Below are positions 57,130 to 64,000 of a stretch of DNA of 64,000 bases, piece by piece. The stretch's first letter is position 1, and every line of letters begins with the position of its first letter. Under the pieces are notes generated by a model, which worked only from the letters and a program-made list of their open reading frames with translations, made no database searches and was not told where the DNA came from. Origin of the DNA: Paragorgia papillata (taxonomy: Eukaryota; Cnidaria; Anthozoa; Scleralcyonacea; Coralliidae); assembly GCA_035771165.1 (NCBI GenBank), contig JAWNZC010000225.1:871501-935500 (forward strand), written 5' to 3'. The position numbers and the translations under genes were made by a program.

Positions 57130-59230
57130 TAAAGCGCTAGGTTTTAACACTTTGAGGCCTGGACCTCTCCCTGTGCTGAATAAAATCGCCTGCGTTAGCT
57201 AGAATAAACTTTAAAGACTCGTCCTCAGGCTTCAAATTGTTAAAGAGGTAGGTTTTAACACTTCTCCCTGTCCTGAATAAAATCGTCTGGCGTTAGCCAG
57301 ATTAAACTTTAAAGACTCATCCTCAGGCTTCAAAGTGTGAAAGAGATAGGTTCTTAACACTTTGAGGCCTGGACCTCTCCCTGTGCTGAATAAAACCGTC
57401 TGGCGTTAGCCAGAATAAGCCTTAAAGACTCGTCCTCACGATTCAAAATGTTAAAGAGATAGGTTTTAAAGAGGTAGGTTTTAACACTTCTCCCTGTTCT
57501 GAATAAAATCGTCCGGCGTTAGCCAGAATAAACCTTAAAGACTCGTCCTCAGGCTTCAAAGGGTTAAAGAGATAGGTTTTAACACTTTGAGGCCCGGACC
57601 TCTCCCTGTGCTGAATAAAATTGTCTGGCGTTAGCCAGAATAAACTTTAAAAGCTTCAAAGTGTTAAAGATATACGTTTTAACACTTTGAGGCTTGGAAC
57701 TCTCCGGTGCTGAATAAAATCGTCTGGCGTTAGCCAGAAGAAGCCTTAAAGACTCGTCCTCACGCTTCAAAGTGTTAAAGCGATAGGTTTTAACACTTTG
57801 AGGCCTGGACCTCTCCCTGTGCTGCATAAAATCGCCTGCGTTAGCTAGAATAAACTTTAAAGACTCGTCCTCAGGCTTCAAATTGTTAAAGAGGTAGGTT
57901 TTAACACTTCTCCCTGTCCTGAATAAAATCGTCTGGCGTTAGCCAGATTAAACTTTAAAGACTCATCCTCAGGCTTCAAAGTGTGAAAGAGATAGGTTCT
58001 TAACACTTTGAGGCCTGGACCTCTCCCTGTGCTGAATAAAATCGTCTGGCGTTAGCCAGAATAAGCCTTAAAGACTCGTCCTCACGATTCAAAATGTTAA
58101 AGAGATAGGTTTTAAAGAGGTAGGTTTTAACACTTCTCCCTGTTCTGAATAAAATCGTCCGGCGTTAGCCAGAATAAACCTTAAAGACTCGTCCTCAGGC
58201 TTCAAAGGGTTAAAGAGATAGGTTTTAACACTTTGAGGCCCGGACCTCTCCCTGTGCTGAATAAAATCGTCTGGCGTTAGCCACAATAAACTTTAAAAGC
58301 TTCAAAGTGTTAAAGATATACGTTTTAACACTTTGAGGCTTGGAACTCTCCGGTGCTGAATAAAATCGTCTGGCGTTAGCCAGAAGAAGCCTTAAAGACT
58401 CGTCCTCACGCTTCAAAGTGTTAAAGCGATAGGTTTTAACACTTTGAGGCCTGGACCTCTCCCTGTGCTGAATAAAATCGCCTGCGTTAGCTAGAATAAA
58501 CTTTAAAGACTCGTCCTCAGGCTTCAAATTGTTAAAGAGGTAGGTTTTAACACTTCTCCCTGTCCTGAATAAAATCGTCTGGCGTTAGCCAGATTAAACC
58601 TTAAAGACTCATCCTCAGGCTTCAAAGTGTTAAAGAGATAGGTTCTTAACACTTTGAGGCCTGGACCTCTCCCTGTGCTGAATAAAATCGTCTGGCGTTA
58701 GCCAGAATAAGCCTTAAAGACCCGTCCTCACGATTCAAAATGTTAAAGAGATAGGTTTTAAAGAGGTAGGTTTTAACACTTCTCCCTGTTCTGAATAAAA
58801 TCGTCCGGCGTTAGCCAAAATAAACCTTAAAGACTCGTCCTCAGGCTTCAAAGGGTTAAAGAGATAGGTTTTAACACTTTGAGGCCCGGACCTCTCCCTG
58901 TGCTGAATAAAATCGTCTGGCGTTAGCCAGAATAAACTTTAAAAGCTTCAAAGTGTTAAAGATATATGTTTTAACACTTTGAGGCCTGGACCTCTCCGGT
59001 GCTGAATAAAATCGTCTGGCGTTAGCCAGAAGAAGCCTTAAAGACTCGTCCTCACGCTTCAAAGTGTTAAAGCGATAGGTTTCAACACTTTGAGGCCTGG
59101 ACCTCTCCCTGTGCTGAATAAAATCGCCTGCGTTAGCCAGAATAAACCTTAAAGACTCGTCCTCAGGCTTCAAAGTGTTAAAGAGGAAGGTTTTAACACT
59201 TCTACCTGTCCTGAATAAAATCGTCTGGCG
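57130..59230. repeat. 646-bp higher-order repeat, about three copies
   Basis: Six-monomer units: the variant CAAATTGT ends at 57,240, 57,886 and 58,532, exactly 646 bp apart, and the other variants recur with it. A related 646-bp pair lies at 62,393 and 63,039. Confidence 0.9.
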
Positions 59231-59620
59231 TTAGCCAGAATAAACCTTAAAGACTCGTCCTCAGGCTTCAAAGAGTTAAAGAGATAGGTTTTAACACTTT
59301 GAGGCCCGGACCTCTCCCTGTGCTGAATAAAATCGTCTGGCGTTAGCCTGAATAAACTTTAAAGACTCGTCCTCAGGCTTCAAGGTGTTAAAGAGGTAGG
59401 TTTTAACACTTCTCCCTGTCCTGAATAAAATCGTCTGGCGTTAGCCAGATTAAACCTTAAAGACTCGTCCTCAGACTTCAAAGTGTTAAAGAGATAGGTT
59501 CTTAACACTTTGAGGCCTGGACCTCTCCCTGTGCTGAATAAAATCGTCTGGCGTTAGCCAGAATAAGCCTTAAAGACTCGTCCTCACGCTTCAAAATGTT
59601 AAAGAGATAGGTTTTAAAGA

Positions 59621-62286
59621 GGTAGGTTTTAACACTTCTCCCTGTTCTGAATAAAATCGTCTGGCGTTAGCCACAATAAACCTTTAAAGACTCGTTCTCA
59701 GGCTTCAAAATGTTAAAGAGATAGGTTCTTAACACTTTGAGGCCTGGACCTCTGCCTGTGCTGAATAAAATCGTCTGGCGTCAGCCAGAATAAACCTTAA
59801 AGACTCGTCCTCAGGCTTCAAAGAGTTAAAGAGATAGGTTTTAACACTTTGAGGCCTGGACCTCTCCCTGGGCTGAATAAAATCCTCTGGCGTCAGTCAG
59901 AATAAACTTTAAAGACTCGTCCTCAGGCTTCAAAATGTTAAAGAGTTAGGTTTTAACACTTTGAGGCCTGGACCTCTCCCTGTGCTGAATAAAATCGTCT
60001 GGCGTTAGCCAGAATAAGCCTTAAAGACTCATCCTCACGATTCAAAATGTTAAAGAGATAGGTTTTAAAGAGGTAGGTTTTAACACTTCTCCCTGTTCTG
60101 AATAAAATCGTCCGGCGTTAGCCAGAATAAACCTTAAAGACTCGTCCTCAGGCTTCAAAGGGTTAAAGAGATAGGTTTTAACACTTTGAGGCCCGGACCT
60201 CTCCCTGGGCTGAATAAAATCCTCTGGCCTCAGTCAGAATAAACTTTAAAGACTCGTCGTCAGGCTTCAAAATGTTAAAGAGATAGGTTTTAACACTTTG
60301 AGGCCTGGACCTCTGCCTGTGCTGAATAAAATCGTCTGGCGTTAGCCAGAATAAACCTGAAAGACTCGTCCTCAGGCTACAAAGAGTTAAAGAGATAGGT
60401 TTTAACACTTTGAGGCCTGGACCTCTCCCTGGGCTGAATAAAATCCTCTGGCCTCAGTCAGAATAAACTTTAAAGACTCGTCCTCAGGCTTCAAAATGTT
60501 AAAGAGATAGGTTTTAACACTTTGAGGCCTGGACCTCTCCTGTGCTGAATAAAATCGTCTGGCGTCAGGCAGAATAAACCTTAAAGACTCGTCCTCACGC
60601 TTCAAAGTGCTAAAGCGCTAGGTTTTAACACTTTGAGGCCTGGACCTCTCCCTGTGCTGAATAAAATCGCCTGCGTTAGCTAGAATAAACTTTAAAGACT
60701 CGTCCTCAGGCTTCAAATTGTTAAAGAGGTAGGTTTTAACACTTCTCCCTGTCCTGAATAAAATCGTCTGGCGTTAGCCAGATTAAACTTTAAAGACTCA
60801 TCCTCAGGCTTCAAAGTGTTAAAGAGATAGGTTCTTAACACTTTGAGGCCTGGACCTCTCCCTGTGCTGAATAAAATCGTCTGGCGTTAGCCAGAATAAG
60901 CCTTAAAGACCCGTCCTCACGATTCAAAATGTTAAAGAGATAGGTTTTAAAGAGGTAGGTTTTAACACTTCTCCCTGTTCTGAATAAAATCGTCTGGCGT
61001 TAGCCACAATAAACCTTTAAAGACTCGTTCTCAGGCTTCAAAATGTTAAAGAGATAGGTTCTTAACACTTTGAGGCCTGGACCTCTGCCTGTGCTGAATA
61101 AAATCGTCTGGCGTCAGCCAGAATAAACCTTAAAGACTCGTCCTCAGGCTTCAAAGAGTTAAAGAGATAGGTTTTAACACTTTGAGGCCTGGACCTCTCC
61201 CTGGGCTGAATAAAATCCTCTGGCGTCAGTCAGAATAAACTTTAAAGACTCGTCCTCAGGCTTCAAAATGTTAAAGAGTTAGGTTTTAACACTTTGAGGC
61301 CTGGACCTCTCCCTGTGCTGAATAAAATCGTCTGGCGTTAGCCAGAATAAGCCTTAAAGACTCATCCTCACGATTCAAAATGTTAAAGAGATAGGTTTTA
61401 AAGAGGTAGGTTTTAACACTTCTCCCTGTTCTGAATAAAATCGTCCGGCGTTAGCCAGAATAAACCTTAAAGACTCGTCCTCAGGCTTCAAAGGGTTAAA
61501 GAGATAGGTTTTAACACTTTGAGGCCCGGACCTCTCCCTGGGCTGAATAAAATCCTCTGGCCTCAGTCAGAATAAACTTTAAAGACTCGTCGTCAGGCTT
61601 CAAAATGTTAAAGAGATAGGTTTTAACACTTTGAGGCCTGGACCTCTGCCTGTGCTGAATAAAATCGTCTGGCGTTAGCCAGAATAAACCTGAAAGACTC
61701 GTCCTCAGGCTACAAAGAGTTAAAGAGATAGGTTTTAACACTTTGAGGCCTGGACCTCTCCCTGGGCTGAATAAAATCCTCTGGCCTCAGTCAGAATAAA
61801 CTTTAAAGACTCGTCCTCAGGCTTCAAAATGTTAAAGAGATAGGTTTTAACACTTTGAGGCCTGGACCTCTCCTGTGCTGAATAAAATCGTCTGGCGTCA
61901 GGCAGAATAAACCTTAAAGACTCGTCCTCACGCTTCAAAGTGCTAAAGCGCTAGGTTTTAACACTTTGAGGCCTGGACCTCTCCCTGTGCTGAATAAAAT
62001 CGCTTGCGTTAGCTAGAATAAACTTTAAAGACTCGTCCTCAGGCTTCAAATTGTTAAAGAGGTAGGTTTTAACACTTCTCCCTGTCCTGAATAAAATCGT
62101 CTGGCGTTAGCCAGATTAAACTTTAAAGACTCATCCTCAGGCTTCAAAGTGTTAAAGAGATAGGTTCTTAACACTTTGAGGCCTGGACCTCTCCCTGTGC
62201 TGAATAAAATCGTCTGGCGTTAGCCAGAATAAGCCTTAAAGACCCGTCCTCACGATTCAAAATGTTAAAGAGATAGGTTTTAAAGA
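59621..62286. repeat. 1333-bp higher-order repeat, two copies
   Basis: CTCATCCTCACGATTC occurs at 60,028 and 61,361, and other landmarks at 60,178/61,511 and 60,402/61,735, all 1333 bp apart. The two copies look almost identical over their full length. Confidence 0.9.
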
Positions 62287-64000
62287 GGTAGGTTTTAACA
62301 CTTCTCCCTGTTCTGAATAAAATCGTCCGGCGTTAGCCAGAATAAACCTTAAAGACTCGTCCTCAGGCTTCAAAGGGTTAAAGAGATAGGTTTTAACACT
62401 TTGAGGCCCGGACCTCTCCCTGTGCTGAATAAAATCGTCTGGCGTTAGCCAGAATAAACTTTAAAAGCTTCAAAGTGTTAAAGATATACGTTTTAACACT
62501 TTGAGGCTTGGAACTCTCCGGTGCTGAATAAAATCGTCTGGCGTTAGCCAGAAGAAGCCTTAAAGACTCGTCCTCACGCTTCAAAGTGTTAAAGCGATAG
62601 GTTTTAACACTTTGAGGCCTGGACCTCTCCCTGTGCTGAATAAAATCGCCTGCGTTAGCTAGAATAAACTTTAAAGACTCGTCCTCAGGCTTCAAATTGT
62701 TAAAGAGGTAGGTTTTAACACTTCTCCCTGTCCTGAATAAAATCGTCTGGCGTTAGCCAGATTAAACCTTAAAGACTCATCCTCAGGCTTCAAAGTGTTA
62801 AAGAGATAGGTTCTTAACACTTTGAGGCCTGGACCTCTCCCTGTGCTGAATAAAATCGTCTGGCGTTAGCCAGAATACGCCTTAAAGACCCGTCCTCACG
62901 ATTCAAAATGTTAAAGAGATAGGTTTTAAAGAGGTAGGTTTTAACACTTCTCCCTGTTCTGAATAAAATCGTCCGGCGTTAGCCAGAATAAACCTTAAAG
63001 ACTCGTCCTCAGGCTTCAAAGGGTTAAAGAGATAGGTTTTAACACTTTGAGGCCCGGACCTCTCCCTGTGCTGAATAAAATCGTCTGGCGTTAGCCAGAA
63101 TAAACTTTAAAAGCTTCAAAGTGTTAAAGATATATGTTTTAACACTTTGAGGCCTGGACCTCTCCGGTGCTGAATAAAATCGTCTGGCGTTAGCCAGAAG
63201 AAGCCTTAAAGACTCGTCCTCACGCTTCAAAGTGTTAAAGCGATAGGTTTTAACACTTTGAGGCCTGGACCTCTCCCTGTGCTGAATAAAATCGCCTGCG
63301 TTAGCCAGAATAAACCTTAAAGACTCGTCCTCAGGCTTCAAAGTGTTAAAGAGGAAGGTTTTAACACTTCTACCTGTCCTGAATAAAATCGTCTGGCGTT
63401 AGCCAGAATAAACCTTAAAGACTCGTCCTCAGGCTTCAAAATGTTAAAGAGATAGGTTTTAACACTTTGAGGCCTGGACCTCTGCCTGTGCTGAATAAAA
63501 TCGTCTGGCGTCAGCCAGAATAAACCTTAAATACTCGTCCTCAGGCTTCAAAGAGTTAAAGAGATAGGTTTTAACACTTTGAGGCCCGGACCTCTCCCTG
63601 TGCTGAATAAAATCTTCTGGCGTTAGCCTGAATAAACTTTAAAGACTCGTCCTCAGGCTTCAAGGTGTTAAAGAGGTAGGTTTTAACACTTCTCCCTGTC
63701 CTGAATAAAATCGTCTGGCGTTAGCCAGATTAAACCTTAAAGACTCGTCCTCAGACTTCAAAGTGTTAAAGAGATAGGTTCTTAACACTTTGAGGCCTGG
63801 ACCTCTCCCCGTGCTGAATAAAATCGTCTGGCGTTAGCCAGAATAAGCCTTAAAGACTCGTCCTCACGCTTCAAAATGTTAAAGAGATAGGTTTTAAAGA
63901 GGTAGGTTTTAACACTTCTCCCTGTTCTGAATAAAATCGTCTGGCGTTAGCCACAATAAACCTTTAAAGACTCGTTCTCAGGCTTCAAAATGTTAAAGAG

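Larger units (their letters stand above)
12346..64000 (+). repeat. Giant tandem satellite array, 112-bp and 98-bp monomers
   Basis: Head-to-tail monomers fill the rest of the window, roughly 480 copies if the mean is about 107 bp. Full monomers are 112 bp (for example 12,443-12,554 and 12,555-12,666), starting GACTCGTCCTCAGGCTTC. A 98-bp class (for example 12,667-12,764) lacks the 14 bases TGAGGCCTGGACCT. Other recurrent variants lack about 12 bases at the monomer start (TTTAAAAGCTTCAAAG), lack CCAGAATAAACCT (GTTAGTTAAAGACTC), or carry a small internal duplication (AGGTTTTAAAGAGGTAGGTTTTAAC). All monomers seen point the same way. No gene, transposon insertion or unique interruption was seen. 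Minus-strand frames of 60-104 codons beginning MKPEDESL are by-products: 111-bp variants keep the frame for two or three monomers and shorter ones end it. Confidence 0.99.

Noticed and set aside
13534..63341. Dozens of minus-strand frames of 60-104 codons (MKPEDESLKFILANA...) that look like a repeat protein family
   Set aside because: They lie wholly within satellite monomers. Frame continuity depends on 111-bp variants and ends at 98-bp ones, the reading frame shifts between monomers (GDFIQH against RRFYSAQ), and there is no promoter or shared start outside the repeat.
12346..64000. CRISPR-like array
   Set aside because: The whole monomer repeats with no unique spacers, the units are about 112 bp, and the context is eukaryotic.
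12346..64000. Satellite derived from the Polinton itself
   Set aside because: I looked for monomer pieces (AAAGTGTTAAAG, GGCCTGGACCTC, CTGGCGTTAGCC) in 1-12,317 by eye and found no convincing match; a local alignment would settle this.

Overview
The window is animal-type nuclear DNA with two parts: most of a Maverick/Polinton element (bases 1 to about 12,317) and a very large tandem satellite array (about 12,346 to 64,000, running off the right edge). Spliceosomal introns with GT..AG borders, TATA boxes, AATAAA signals and the satellite all indicate a eukaryote. The gene set (retroviral-type integrase with a chromodomain, adenain-like protease, packaging ATPase, two capsid-type proteins, protein-primed family B DNA polymerase) is diagnostic of a Polinton. 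The protein flavour suggests an aquatic invertebrate such as a cnidarian or mollusc, but the host clade cannot be fixed from the sequence alone.

Polinton layout. A plus-strand cluster (about 1 to 3935) holds the integrase (5' end outside the window), a putative minor capsid protein, a small basic protein with an amphipathic helix, a putative major capsid protein and the maturation protease. It converges on a minus-strand cluster (5901 to 4007) holding the zinc-finger/packaging ATPase and two conserved proteins of unknown function. Genes within each cluster are packed almost without spacers; several stop and start codons touch or overlap. Next come a 15-copy 21-bp minisatellite directly upstream of the ATPase TATA box, a 28-residue zinc-knuckle ORF, a decayed fragment of a second ATPase gene, and a P/Q-rich 160-residue gene with its own promoter. 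The right end is a large minus-strand PolB gene (11,964 to 7635) with one clear 100-bp intron and a likely 5' UTR intron. Upstream of PolB lie a TATA box and four TGAGTCA sites, and the element appears to end at ...GGACACT (12,317). Every gene seen in full is open, so this looks like a recent copy.

How the genes fit together: the integrase inserts the element, PolB copies it, the two capsid-type proteins would form the shell, the protease would mature it, and the ATPase would package DNA. This is the established picture of Polintons as transposons with a virus-like life style; particle formation here is inference.

Satellite. About 51.6 kb of head-to-tail monomers, mainly 112 bp and 98 bp, fill the rest. 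Each full monomer contains a long imperfect palindrome, a second small hairpin and two AATAAA hexamers. The array shows layered higher-order repeats, with periods of about 545, 646, 940, 1333, 1543, 2190, 2511, 3536 and 5193 bp visible as recurring variant patterns. Minus-strand reading frames in the array are by-products of the repeat, not genes. No rRNA, tRNA or CRISPR was seen.
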